The translations under genes were made by a program, and so were the position numbers. The notes under the pieces are model-generated. The model saw only the letters and a program-made list of their open reading frames with translations, had not been told where the DNA came from and searched no databases. From Clostridium sp. OF09-36 (GTDB lineage: Bacteria > Bacillota > Clostridia > Lachnospirales > Lachnospiraceae), in assembly GCF_003481985.1 (NCBI RefSeq), contig NZ_QUMD01000002.1, positions 257,590-321,589 on the forward strand: a stretch of 64,000 nt of DNA. Direction: 5' to 3'. Positions 1-9,032 of this stretch are shown piece after piece. The stretch's first letter is position 1; each line of letters opens with the position of its first letter.

Positions 1-20
1 CCTGTATATCTGATATCATT

Positions 21-42
21 ACCGTTCACGCGTTGCGCAAAA
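21..42. repeat. Short dispersed palindrome (family A), copy 1
   Basis: The core GTTCACGCGTTGCGCAA is an imperfect palindrome and recurs at about 18745, 41471 and 63273, each time between genes. It lies downstream of the zapA-like gene. The function is unknown; a REP-like element is the simplest reading. Confidence 0.5.
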
Positions 43-64
43 AGGAACTCTAATATTGTATCCT

Positions 65-2196
65 TTAACGGATAAAATGACGGTTTGGATGTGTTGCTGC
101 CGCCAAAGCCGCCCTAAATGCCGCCTGCTTTGCCAGGTCGTCTGCCTCTTTTTGTTCTTCCGGTGTTTTTACTGCCTTCGGAAGAACGGAAGCTACCTGC
201 TCTCTGGCCGCTGCAGATGTTACAGTCTCTGTTGCCTGCTCTGGCTTTTTCTCTGCAGTTGGTTGTACTGTTGGCACTCCCTGCTCTGCAGTTGAAGCAG
301 CCTGTTCTACCGGCTGAACTGCTGATGCTGACTGTTTCAAGGTTTCCAGTTCCAGTCTTACACTCTCGCCATCTCTTTGTGCTACTTCAAGTTTGATCCG
401 CATCTGCTCTGTTTCTGCTTTCGCCTCAGCGAGCGCTGCTTTTAATTCTGCCTCGGTATGCTCTGCTGCTTCCCGGGTCTGTCTCAGTTCACGGGCTGTT
501 TCCTCTGCAGTCGTGCGAATGCTTTCAAGCTCGCCGGCTGCTTTCTGCTTCTCCTCGCGTGCCTCATCAAGCTCCATAACTGCCATTTCCGTTTCGTCAT
601 GTGCCTGGGAAAGCTCTTGTTTTGCGGTCTCTGCCTCGCTCTTGGCCTGGGCAAGCTCCTGTCTCGCAGTCTCTGCCTCGGTTCTGGCCTGGGCAAGCTC
701 CTGTCTTGCGGTCTCTGCCTCGGTCCTGAGCTGGGACAATTTCTCTTTTGCAGCCTCTGCTTCACTTCTAAACTGAGTCAGTCCCTGCTTTGTACTCTCT
801 GCTTCACTTCTGCTCTGGGCAAGTTCCTGCTTCGCACTCTCTGCTTCATTTCTGCTTTGAGCAAGTTCCTGCTTCGCACTCTCTGCTTCACTTCTGCTCT
901 GAGCAAGTTCCTGCTTCGCACTTTCTGCTTCATTTCTGCTCTGAGTAAGTTCCTGCTTCGTACTTTCTGCCTCAGTTTTGATTTTGGACAGTTCCTGTTT
1001 CACAGATTCGTTTTCTGCCTTTGTCTGGGCAAGCTCCTGTCTCGCAGTCTCTGCCTCACTTCTGGCCTGATTAAGCTCCTGCTTTGCAGTCTCTGCCTCG
1101 CTTCTAGCCTGATTAAGCTCCTGCTTTGTAGTCTCCGCCTCAGTTCTAAGCTGGGACAATTCCTGAATCGAAGAAGCATTCTTCAAGTGAGCCTGCTGCA
1201 ACTCATTTTCTGCTGCACTTTGCTCAGACTGCAGCTTCGCAAGTTCCTCGCGTACTGCCTCCAGCTCCTGTTTCAACTGATCCGACTCTGCAGATTTTCC
1301 TTCCAAATCTTTTTTCAGTTGTTCTGTTTCCTCAGTCTTTTCTTTCAGATTCTGCTTTAATGCTTCTGCATCTGCTTTCGCACTCTCGGCCGCATTTCTT
1401 GCCGCTTCTGCCTCCGCCTTTGCGTTTTCAGCCTCGCTTCTTGCCGCCTCTGCTTCCGCCTTTACGTTTTCAGCCTCACTTTTTACGGTTTCTGCTTCTT
1501 CCTGCGTAGCTCTATTGCATTTCTTGCAGTTTCAGCTTCTGCCTTTGCATTTTCCAGTTCCATTCTGGCATGCTCCAGACTTGCTTCTACCGTCTTTGTT
1601 TCCGCTTTTGCAGCTTCTGTCTCACTTCTCGCTAACGCAGTTTTCTCACGTGCCGCTTCCGCTTCCGCAACCGCAGCTTCCTGCGCTGATACAGCGGCTG
1701 CTTTTTCCTGACGGACTGCCTCAGTCTCTGCTTTTGCCGCAGCAAGCTCCTGTCTTGCTGCCTCGCAGCGGTTCTTCAAAGCCTCGATTTCCTGCCCGGC
1801 TGTCTCCAGCTTTTCCTTCGCAGTTTCCAGTTCCTCCCTGTCTTTTAACGGGGCAGCCTTCGCCACCTCCAGCTCACGGGACTGCGCATCCAGCTTCATC
1901 TGTGTGGTGATCAGCTCATGCTTTAAGCTGTAAGCATCCTTCTCCAGCTCTTCCTTCTGCTGCTCCAGACCGTCTGCACGCATCTGCTCTTTAAAATAAT
2001 CATCAGAAAGGTTCAGCTGAATGGTCAGATTCTGGTATTCCGGGCTTTGTCTGGAAAAACCATCCAGTTTCCGCACTGCTCCGATCTTTTCATTTAAATA
2101 CGCTGCAACCTGTCTTAAATACGCTTCATCTTCCTCGCCGCCCAGCGTAAAAACGGTTCCATCTATAAACACTTCCGTGTAATTTTTCTTTTCCAT
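65..2196 (-). CDS. zapA: ZapA-type cell division protein with a very long repetitive coiled-coil extension (one frameshift)
   Basis: The first ~100 residues match ZapA, the FtsZ-ring associated protein: a beta-strand start (NYTEVFIDGTVFTLGG) followed by helices. ZapA is normally about 85-130 residues, but here the reading continues for about 710 residues as Ala/Glu-rich coiled coil built of roughly 14-residue units such as AQSRSEAESAKQEL. A frameshift near 1510 splits the reading: the first frame ends at 1483 and the second continues from about 1510 to 65. Adding one G to the GAG-CT stretch restores a seamless coiled coil, so sequencing error is likely. It lies directly after ruvB on the same strand, the usual Lachnospiraceae order. 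The long tail could span or scaffold the division ring; this is inference. Confidence 0.75.
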
Positions 2197-2312
2197 GAAA
2201 TTTCCTTATAAAATAAATCAATTAATTTAAAATACTGTATACATGTTTCTATCAATTCGCACTCATTTTAACATATTCCATCCGTCTCAACAAGAGTGTT
2301 TTGTTACTATAA

Positions 2313-3320
2313 CTACTTTTCACTTTCTTTATAAGGAATGTCCAGATGCTGGTAAGCCAGTTGGGTTGCCACACGGCCGCGCGGGGTCCGGTTTAAAAAG
2401 CCATTCATAAGAAGGTATGGCTCATAAACATCCTCCAGCGTGCCTGCATCCTCGCCGAGAGCTGCCGCCAAAGTTTCCAGTCCTACCGGACCTCCTCCAA
2501 ATTTCTCGATCATCATGAGAAGAATGCTCCGGTCGTTATTATCCAGACCAACCTTGTCCACATCCAGAATGTCCAGTGCAAAATCCGCCACCTGTTTGGT
2601 GATGACTCCGTCATATTTTACCTGTGCGAAATCGCGGACCCGCTTTAACAGGCGGTTTGCCAGACGCGGCGTTCCGCGTGAACGTCTTGCGATTTCCGCA
2701 GCACCCTCCGGATCAATTCCGACACCAAGCACTGCTGCCGAGCGCTCTACGATTACCTGCAGCTCTGCCGGTGTATAAAACTCCAGCTTCTGTACCACAC
2801 CAAAACGGTCACGCAGCGGCGCTGTCAGAAGTCCCGCTCTTGTCGTTGCCCCCACAAGGGTAAAATGCGGCAGATCCAGCCGGATAGAGCGGGCAGAAGA
2901 TTCCTTTCCCAGCATAATATCGATTGCAAAATCCTCCATAGCCGGGTAAAGCACCTCCTCTACCTGACGGTTAAGACGGTGGATTTCGTCTACAAACAAT
3001 ACATCTCCCTCCTGGAGATTGTTTAAAATGGCCGCCATCTCTCCCGGCTTTTCAATGGCCGGACCGGAAGTCACCTTCATATGAACGCCCATCTCGTTGG
3101 CAATAATGCCAGAAAGCGTTGTTTTTCCCAGTCCTGGCGGTCCGTAAAACAGCACATGGTCCAGCGATTCCCCACGCGCCTTTGCCGCGTCGATGTAGAC
3201 CTTTAAATTATTTTTGATTTTTTCCTGCCCTATGTATTCGTCTAACAGCTGAGGACGGAGATTTGGCTCTATTACCTTATCCTCTTCCGTCACCTCAGTG
3301 GTAATGATCCGTCGTTCCAT
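2313..3320 (-). CDS. ruvB: Holliday junction branch migration ATPase RuvB
   Basis: This is the hexameric AAA+ motor that drives Holliday junction branch migration with RuvA. Visible motifs are Walker A GPPGLGKTTL, Walker B LFVDEIHRL, sensor 1 VGATTRAG, the arginine region SRGTPRLANRLL and the C-terminal winged helix ending near PRGRVATQLAY. I chose the start at MERRIITTEV because that is the family start; an upstream in-frame ATG at 3395 would add 25 residues unlike RuvB. It is 335 residues, normal for the family. It follows ruvA by about 105 bases and precedes zapA on the same strand. Confidence 0.96.
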   Translation of the reverse strand: MERRIITTEVTEEDKVIEPNLRPQLLDEYIGQEKIKNNLKVYIDAAKARGESLDHVLFYGPPGLGKTTLSGIIANEMGVHMKVTSGPAIEKPGEMAAILNNLQEGDVLFVDEIHRLNRQVEEVLYPAMEDFAIDIMLGKESSARSIRLDLPHFTLVGATTRAGLLTAPLRDRFGVVQKLEFYTPAELQVIVERSAAVLGVGIDPEGAAEIARRSRGTPRLANRLLKRVRDFAQVKYDGVITKQVADFALDILDVDKVGLDNNDRSILLMMIEKFGGGPVGLETLAAALGEDAGTLEDVYEPYLLMNGFLNRTPRGRVATQLAYQHLDIPYKESEK

Positions 3321-3424
3321 TTCCTGCTCCAATACTGATTTTCTAATCGATTTGCACCTGCATGCCTGCCCGCTTTTGGTGAACCAGACTGGCAATGAAT
3401 AACTGGGGATTCCCGCTTATTATC

Positions 3425-4047
3425 TTAAAATGCCAGAAATTTCAGCGATGCCTTCAGCACAGCTTCCGCATTCATGCCTTCCTTGATTTCTACCTGCCGC
3501 ACAGCTTTGGTTGCTTCTGTCGGTGAGTAACCAAGAGCAACCAGTGCTCAATCGCCTCTTTTCCTGCTCCATCCACACCAGAAGCCGCTGCAGCAACATT
3601 TGCCTCGGCCTGTCCACCCGCAAACTGCAGCGGGAGCACATCATCCATGCTAATCTTGTCCTTTAAATCCAAAATCACACGCTTTGCTGTCTTCGGGCCA
3701 ATGCCCGGTGCTTTTGCGATTGCCTTGGCATCCTCCGCTATGATCGCCATGCGAAGATCGTCCGGGGTGAGGGAAGAAAGAATTCCAAGCGCTGCCTTCG
3801 GGCCGATGCCATTTACACCGAGAAGCTGGTTAAACATCTTTAAATCCTGACGGCTTAGAAAGCCGTAAAGCGTCATGGAGTCTTCTTTCACCTGAAAGGA
3901 GGTATAGACCTTCATCTGCTCCCCCACATGAGGAAGCCGATCCAGCACAGACAGCGGAACGTGAATGTTCCACCCAATGCCTCCCGACTCAATTACCACC
4001 GTATCTTCCCAGTATTCTTCTAATGTTCCTTTGATATATGAAAACAA
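3425..4047 (-). CDS. ruvA: Holliday junction DNA-binding subunit RuvA (one frameshift)
   Basis: RuvA binds the four-way junction and loads RuvB. The OB-fold start MFSYIKGTLEEYWED and two helix-hairpin-helix motifs (LLGVNGIGPKAALGIL and APGIGPKTAKRVI) are clear. Reading without correction gives an aberrant tail ending at 3490. Adding one G near 3549 (GAG-CAC to GAG-GCA-C) restores the standard domain III, with EALVALGYSPTEATKAV and an end at FLKFLAF-like residues, stop at 3425. Domain III contacts RuvB, so a real frameshift would abolish coupling; an assembly error is more likely. Confidence 0.9.
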
Positions 4048-4181
4048 ATGACTGACCTGACCTTTCCTAATATCCTTTTATCATGTTTTTTATTCTAGCA
4101 TATCAGACTGCCTGACGCAAGGCAAATATCGAACAGACATTCTATTTTATCTTTATGGCAAGCACTTTCAGGAGCTGCCGA

Positions 4182-4320
4182 AGTTCGTAACTGTTCAGTA
4201 CCTTCACAGTCACGAGCAAAAATCCATGAAAAATTGCCTGCGGCAATGGGATTTTTGCCTGCCATCCTATGTTTTCTTACGGTCAGCGCAGTAAATGCGC
4301 AGACCTACTGAACAGTTACC
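4182..4320. repeat. Intergenic palindromic element (family D), ~140 bp
   Basis: Outer inverted arms GTAACTGTTCAGTA (about 4186) and TACTGAACAGTTAC (about 4305) flank an inner hairpin GCAAAAATCC...GGATTTTTGC (4216-4258) that itself encloses TTGCC-TGC-GGCAA. A shorter relative begins GTTCGTAACT near 23080. It sits between ruvA and the SseB-like gene. It may be a non-autonomous mobile element or terminator cluster. Confidence 0.6.
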
Positions 4321-4326
4321 AAATTT

Positions 4327-4788
4327 CTATGAATCCCCCAACACGATCTGAATCAGGTTTTTGTTTAACATCATCGTGCGGTTCCACGGGTTAATAATGA
4401 CTCCTTCGATTTCGTTCACCGTCAGTGCTGTCCGGAAAATCTGCTCCAGATCAGCCAGAAACGTGGACTTCACCTGATCCGCACCACGCAATTCCTCTTC
4501 AAAGCTGGTAAATGCCACCCACCATGCTTTTCCATCTGCAGTCTGCACTGCCTGAATCTGCATCGGAGCTGCCGGATTTGGCAGTAACTGCGACATGCCA
4601 CTCTGATCCTGCGGCATGTCCACCGCCAGAATAACCTGTCCCCGCTCCCGCATCCGCCGGCGGAGCACAGTCAACGCGTGAGCCAGTAGTTCTTCGCTCG
4701 GTTCCTGCTGCAATGCAGCAATCGCTTCCTCAATTTTTTCATTTCCGATCAGGCCTTCATCCTTTTTCGTGTTCTCTGTTGTATTCAT
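4327..4788 (-). CDS. SseB-family protein
   Basis: The 153-residue product carries the SseB N-terminal domain fold: a helical lead with the pattern EEAIAALQQEPSEELLAHAL, a central QTADGKAWWVAFTSFEEE strand-turn region, and the family ending GVIINPWNRTMMLNKNLI. The family is widespread in Lachnospiraceae and its cellular function is not established there. It is a stand-alone gene with about 110 bases separating it from the VOC gene. No catalytic motif is seen. Confidence 0.8.
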   Translation of the reverse strand: MNTTENTKKDEGLIGNEKIEEAIAALQQEPSEELLAHALTVLRRRMRERGQVILAVDMPQDQSGMSQLLPNPAAPMQIQAVQTADGKAWWVAFTSFEEELRGADQVKSTFLADLEQIFRTALTVNEIEGVIINPWNRTMMLNKNLIQIVLGDS

Positions 4789-4898
4789 CCTATTGTCCCG
4801 CTCTTTCTTATCCTGTTACTGTTAAACAGCAACGGATTTTGCCAATCCTCCGCATTTCAAATCGGCAAAATCTGCTGCAATAACTGTATTTAACGATT

Positions 4899-5282
4899 TT
4901 ACACCGTAATCTCAATCTGGTTCTGCTCAATGGCAACGATACAGCTTTCGTAGTAGCCGTCTCCCGTTGTTCTCGGTCCACTGATCACTTCGTAGCCAGC
5001 ATCCTGCAATTTGGCTGTAATTTGCTCCACATTTTCCTTGCTGCCAACACTGAACGCAATATGTGCGTAGCCTGTCCGGTCTAGATTTTTCGGTAAATCT
5101 GACATTTTCGGTTTATTCATAATTTCCAGTCTCGCCCCATCATCAAAAGAAAGAAAATAAGACCGGAATCCTGTCCGCATATTATAATACCCGTCATTTG
5201 ATTTTGCACCCAGGTATTTCACAAAAAAATCCCGCGTCTTTTCCAGATCATTCACATACAGTGCGATATGTTCTATTTTCAT
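4899..5282 (-). CDS. VOC (glyoxalase/dioxygenase superfamily) protein
   Basis: A single-domain VOC protein of about 127 residues with the signature start MKIEHIALYVNDLEKTRDFF and paired beta-alpha-beta-beta-beta modules. Candidate metal ligands are His in IEHIAL, Glu in DGARLEIM, His in YAHIAFSV and Glu in QIEITV, the usual H/E/H/E layout of lyase-type VOC enzymes. I chose the ATG at 5282, preceded by GGAGG; an upstream ATG would add seven odd residues. The substrate is not predictable; lactoylglutathione lyase is one possible annotation, which I do not assert. It overlaps the intergenic end of the deformylase gene closely, so both are likely co-transcribed. Confidence 0.85.
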   Translation of the reverse strand: MKIEHIALYVNDLEKTRDFFVKYLGAKSNDGYYNMRTGFRSYFLSFDDGARLEIMNKPKMSDLPKNLDRTGYAHIAFSVGSKENVEQITAKLQDAGYEVISGPRTTGDGYYESCIVAIEQNQIEITV

Positions 5283-5303
5283 AGACGTAATTCCTCCACC
5301 CAT

Positions 5304-5714
5304 TTAGATAATGATTCCCGCCAGATGATCACATTCATGCTGAATGATCTGGGCTGTCCAGCCGCTGAATTTCTGATGCTGCTTTTTGAAATTCATATCT
5401 TCGTATTCAACTTCAATCTCCTCATAACGGGTCGTTTTCCTAACCCCGGACAGGGAAAGACAGCCCTCTTCCGTCTCAAATGCACCGGATTTTTTCACAA
5501 CGACAGGGTTAAACATCGCAACATTCATAAATCCCATATTCACCGCAATGATATTTTTCTGCACCCCGATCATATTCGCTGCCATGCCAACACACTCTGC
5601 CTCGTGGGCCTTCAAGGTATCTAAAAGATCGAGTGCGACCTGGCGGTCCGCAGAAGTTGCCGGAAGTGATTTCTGTTTTAAGAATGCGATGTCTCGCATG
5701 ATTGGTCTTACCAT
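5304..5714 (-). CDS. def: Peptide deformylase-like protein with altered motif I
   Basis: A 136-residue deformylase-family metallohydrolase. Motif II EGCLSL (metal-binding Cys) and motif III QHECDHLAG (HExxH metal site) are intact. Motif I reads CVGMAANMIG in place of GxGLAAxQ, so the catalytic Gln that stabilises the oxyanion in classical deformylases is replaced by Met. Such short variants occur in Clostridia beside canonical def genes, so this is probably a paralogue rather than the housekeeping enzyme. The start has a TGGAG site eight bases upstream. It precedes the VOC gene by about 20 bases on the same strand. Confidence 0.8.
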   Translation of the reverse strand: MVRPIMRDIAFLKQKSLPATSADRQVALDLLDTLKAHEAECVGMAANMIGVQKNIIAVNMGFMNVAMFNPVVVKKSGAFETEEGCLSLSGVRKTTRYEEIEVEYEDMNFKKQHQKFSGWTAQIIQHECDHLAGIII

Positions 5715-5797
5715 GATTTTGTCTCCATTCTATAGATTCATTTTTTGCGTGAACGATATAACATTGGCCTTTGTAATTGCAGAGTTGTGCGGCCAAA

Positions 5798-7294
5798 TCA
5801 CATAATTGGAACGACTTCTGCCTTCTGCCAACGATACTCATTCGGGATATCTCCGATTTTCCACCCGGAAGATGTCGTTTCCACATAGTAATACTTTTTC
5901 CCATTCCGTTCATAATAGCTTCCCGGAATATCCGTGCCTGCAATACCAAGCGCCATATGGTCGGGCATGATAAGGATAACAACATCGTATCCCCGTTCTT
6001 TCAGAAGTCCTGCAAGCAGGAATGTTTTGTCTTCACAATCCCCGCACTGATCAACCAAGGTCTCATACGGATATTTGTACCATTCTTCCTGCCCTACCGA
6101 TTCCTCATCGGTCTTGTATGGAATCGCCTGTACAAATGCAACCGTTTCCTGCACCTTTGCCCATTCGCTGCTCATGTTTTCTTTTTCACACAGCTCATCG
6201 ATCGTCTCATTCGTGCGTTTTAACATGCTGACCGTGTATTCATCAGAAATATAATTTTTACAATCATTGGAATATTGGCGTGGTAACCCGCGATAATACA
6301 TATAGACACCCATATTTAATTCCATGGTCATTCCATTTTTCCATGATCCAGAAGGAGATTCCCATTCGTATTGTATTTTTACGTTTTCTTCAGAAACACG
6401 ATTTGCCAGTTGCTGCATGTCCGGCTGACGGTCATCGAATAATGATTTTGCTGGCATGGTATTCCTATCTGCAATTTGCTGCGGTATTGCGTTATCCATT
6501 CTTGCCGTTGTATTGGTATCACCCGCTGCAGACTGATAGGTATTACTCTTCCCGGTATTCGAAATTTTCAAGATAAAGACCAGGCATATCACAATTGTTA
6601 TCTTGAAAAAATTCCATATTTTTCGCCCGCCATGATTGTGACGAACATTTTTCTTTGTTTTTATATTGCTGTTCTTTTTTTGATCAAATGCAGGCTTCGC
6701 CCCATTCGGTTTTCCAGAATTATTCGCTGCAATGACATGCTTAATAGTCTGCGGCAATCGATTGTACTCTTCCGCCGTTGCAAGCATGGAGATCGTATCT
6801 GCAAAAAACTGTATGTATTTCGAAAATATGGCATATGGAGTTTTATAATACCGGTCCTCATAAGCCAGCTCCGGGATGTTATTCATATGACGGTCGATCA
6901 TTTGTCCATCGTATGTCCGCTCAAAACGAATCGAATCTACGTTAGACAGGTATGCAATACTATCATGGATCAAAGATTCCCGTGAAGTTTCCATGCGTGC
7001 TTTGCCAATGAAAGGATTATCTGTTTTTGTGATACTCGTTCTTTTTTCTTTTAATGACTTAAGCGTCCCAAGCTGTTTATGGATCTCTTCCAAATGGCTT
7101 TCGTAAATTCCGACTGCTTCGCCCCTCGTGTTTTGGTCTGTATCCAGCATAACCATATAGATATTGTTTAGGTAATTGTAGGCACTGCCAAGATCCTTCT
7201 CCTGTAAATACTTCTGGAAACGCTCAAGATTTACAATAGATTGCAAATACTGCAGTGGCGTCTTGTCCTTTATGTAAAATTCTTTTTCCACCAA
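5798..7294 (-). CDS. Membrane-anchored transglutaminase-like protein
   Basis: A 498-residue protein with a hydrophilic N-terminal helical domain (1-220), one membrane segment (about 228-245, FFKITIVICLVFILKI) and a C-terminal transglutaminase-like cysteine peptidase domain outside. The presumed catalytic triad is Cys in DQCGDCEDKT, His in MPDHMALGIAG and Glu/Asp in YYYVETTSSGW. The family (PF01841-like) acts in peptide cleavage or cross-linking; the substrate is unknown. The sequence is more A+T-rich than the upstream housekeeping genes and it adjoins the restriction island, so it may have been acquired. It has no operon partner in view. Confidence 0.75.
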   Translation of the reverse strand: MVEKEFYIKDKTPLQYLQSIVNLERFQKYLQEKDLGSAYNYLNNIYMVMLDTDQNTRGEAVGIYESHLEEIHKQLGTLKSLKEKRTSITKTDNPFIGKARMETSRESLIHDSIAYLSNVDSIRFERTYDGQMIDRHMNNIPELAYEDRYYKTPYAIFSKYIQFFADTISMLATAEEYNRLPQTIKHVIAANNSGKPNGAKPAFDQKKNSNIKTKKNVRHNHGGRKIWNFFKITIVICLVFILKISNTGKSNTYQSAAGDTNTTARMDNAIPQQIADRNTMPAKSLFDDRQPDMQQLANRVSEENVKIQYEWESPSGSWKNGMTMELNMGVYMYYRGLPRQYSNDCKNYISDEYTVSMLKRTNETIDELCEKENMSSEWAKVQETVAFVQAIPYKTDEESVGQEEWYKYPYETLVDQCGDCEDKTFLLAGLLKERGYDVVILIMPDHMALGIAGTDIPGSYYERNGKKYYYVETTSSGWKIGDIPNEYRWQKAEVVPIM

Positions 7295-7511
7295 TCTTCC
7301 CCCTGACTATACGTTACAGCAAAACCCGGTTTTATCAGACACGTATCGGAAATGATATCCTTATGCTCATATGCAGCCCATTCACCAGTGTTCTGATCTT
7401 TCTTTGTATTTAAGTTGCTTTCGTTTATATTCTATTTATTGTTACTGTTACGTGCAAGCATCATTTTCGCAGTAGCGGATCGTAAAATCGAAGTAACGAG
7501 ACCTCTACTAA

Positions 7512-7751
7512 TCAAGTCAAATTTGCCAGTGACCGCATCACCAGATCAATATCCTGGTTTTCCAGTTCCTGAATGATATGCAGATATGTTTTCTGTGTCG
7601 TTGTCATGCTGGCATGTCCAAGTCTCCGCGCCACACTTCCGATCGACACCCCTGCAAATAACAGAATTGACGCATGGGTATGACGCAATCCATGAACAGA
7701 AATCGTGGAAATGCCGAGTTTCTTACAATAGCGCTCCAAAATCCCATTCAC
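7512..7751 (-). pseudogene. C-terminal fragment of a phage/ICE-type tyrosine integrase
   Basis: The 79 residues hold the end of the catalytic domain: the HGLRHTHASILL box (catalytic His-x-x-Arg), GHASM with its His, and the nucleophile Tyr in TTQKTYLHI. The N-terminal and core-binding domains and the first catalytic Arg are missing. The homology stops about where the hsdS inverted repeat begins (7768), so the gene was cut by arrival or rearrangement of the restriction cassette. It marks the left edge of the A+T-rich island. Confidence 0.8.
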
Positions 7752-7767
7752 GGTTGAATTTTATAGT

Positions 7768-7879
7768 ATAAATGATTATTTAGAAGAGATGGCAAAGACC
7801 ATCTACGACTATTGGTTTGTTCAATTTGATTTTCCAGATGATAATGGAAATCCATATAAATCATCTGGTGGAAAAATGA
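7768..7879 (+). repeat. 112-bp inverted repeat of the hsdS inversion system, left copy
   Basis: Identical over 112 bases, in reverse orientation, to 10760-10871. It encodes the central conserved helix region of HsdS (EMAKTIYDYWFVQFDF). It starts with the 16-bp core ATAAATGATTATTTAG (7768-7783), shared with two other sites at 8489-8504 and 10105-10120. The pair bounds a roughly 3.1-kb invertible segment. Confidence 0.92.
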
Positions 7880-8484
7880 GTTTCATTGACGATTTTGGCT
7901 TAGCTCCTTCTGATTGGAAATTTGGAAATTTATATGATATTGCTGAATTTATAAATGGCTTGGCATGTCAAAAGTATCGTCCTGATGAAACTGAAAATTC
8001 TCTTCCAGTAATTAAAATCAAAGAGATGCATGAAGGTATATCTTCAAATACAGAACGAGTAAAAGCAACTATTCCCCAAAATAATATTGTAAACACCGGA
8101 GATATATTATTTTCTTGGTCTGCTTCACTTGAAGTCCAACGTTGGGCAGGCTTCAAAAGTGCCCTAAATCAACATATTTTTAAGGTAATTCCCAAGAAAA
8201 ATTATACTCAAAGTTATGTTTATCACCAGCTAAGGGCATATATTATAAAATTTGTCCAATTGGCTGAAGCCAGGAAAACTACAATGGGGCATATAACCAG
8301 CGATCATTTAAGGCAAAGTGTCATTGTTTTACCACCTGAAAATATAATTCGCAAGTTTTCTAACCAAATTGATAAGATTCATACAGAAATTAGTCGCATC
8401 AATAAAGAAAATCAGGAATTATATCAGTTAAGAAATTGGCTTCTGCCAATGTTGATGAATGGTCAGGCAACCATAGAAGATTGA
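7789..8484 (+). pseudogene. hsdS: Silent hsdS half-cassette: alternative second target-recognition domain
   Basis: A 231-residue open half-gene on the strand opposite to hsdM-hsdS. It starts with the central conserved helix MAKTIYDYWFVQFDF, continues with a second target-recognition domain (LYDIAEFINGLACQ onwards; unlike the expressed copy) and ends with the C-terminal conserved repeat LRNWLLPMLMNGQATIED, nearly the same end as the expressed HsdS (LRDWLLPMLMNSQTAIED). No promoter or good ribosome site precedes it. It is a stored allele: inversion between 7768-7879 and 10760-10871 would join it to the expressed first half. Counted as silent rather than decayed, since the frame is clean. Confidence 0.85.
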
Positions 8485-9020
8485 TCCGCTAAATAATCAT
8501 TTATCTCTTTGTTATCAGAAATTTTACGATCAATTTTCTCTAACACATTAACTATTTTGTTCTGTTCTTCTAAAGGAATTAATGGGACTGTATATTCCGG
8601 AAAACTTTCAATCGAAATTCTATCTACAGTGCTTCCCTTGACTGTCTGATTCTTAATAAATGAAGTCCATTCTGGTGATTTGAAATAATAATACAACCAT
8701 TTAACGTTTATTTTGTCGCTAATATTTCTTACTATTGCAAGTCTTCTTCCAAGGCAACCATAAAAATCCTTTGGGATCAGTGCATATCTACCTAAGGTTG
8801 CCTCATATGAAAATACAATATCATTTTCTTGCAGAATTACTCTTTTTGTCCATTTCACATAATCATCTTCAGATAAATGGGCATACTGTGACGGATCTAA
8901 CATTCCATCTTCTGTAATAGCATCTATCCCAAGATAAATAGGCCCATTTTCAGTTTTTTTAGGAGTTGCATGAGGTCCATCATAAACCTTGCAAATACTT
9001 TTTATTTCTATTCTTTTCAT
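8463..9020 (-). CDS. hsdS: HsdS half-protein: alternative first target-recognition domain
   Basis: A 185-residue product with one target-recognition domain (starts MKRIEIKSICKVYDGPHATP, typical of HsdS half-domains) and then the conserved helix EEQNKIVNVLEKIDRKISDNKEINDYL-like region, ending after the recombination site with LADQSSMVA and a stop. It lies 12 bases after the recombinase gene on the same strand and could be translated as a half-subunit. Its 3' end overlaps the 3' end of the convergent half-cassette at 7789-8484. Inversion between 7768 and 8504 would fuse the two halves into a complete second hsdS. Confidence 0.85.
   Translation of the reverse strand: MKRIEIKSICKVYDGPHATPKKTENGPIYLGIDAITEDGMLDPSQYAHLSEDDYVKWTKRVILQENDIVFSYEATLGRYALIPKDFYGCLGRRLAIVRNISDKINVKWLYYYFKSPEWTSFIKNQTVKGSTVDRISIESFPEYTVPLIPLEEQNKIVNVLEKIDRKISDNKEINDYLADQSSMVA
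8476..8504 (-). repeat. 29-bp inverted repeat of the hsdS system, inner left copy
   Basis: On the minus strand it reads ATAAATGATTATTTAG followed by CGGATCAATCTTC, identical to the plus-strand copy at 10105-10133. It contains the core site and the stop-codon region of the convergent half-cassette. It bounds a ~1.6-kb segment with the recombinase and the alternative first domain. Confidence 0.88.
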
Positions 9021-9032
9021 GTATCAACATTC

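Noticed and set aside
458..1360. Long plus-strand open frame opposite the zapA-like coiled coil
   Set aside because: Leu/Cys/Ser-rich translation is the mirror of the Glu/Ala/Gln repeats on the other strand; no start site or family.
5777..6223. Plus-strand open frame opposite the transglutaminase-like gene
   Set aside because: No ribosome site, no family features; the minus-strand gene has clear motifs.
7295..7511. Possible att site or tRNA target at the island's left edge
   Set aside because: I could find no tRNA end and no matching direct repeat near 16100, so no attachment site is claimed.
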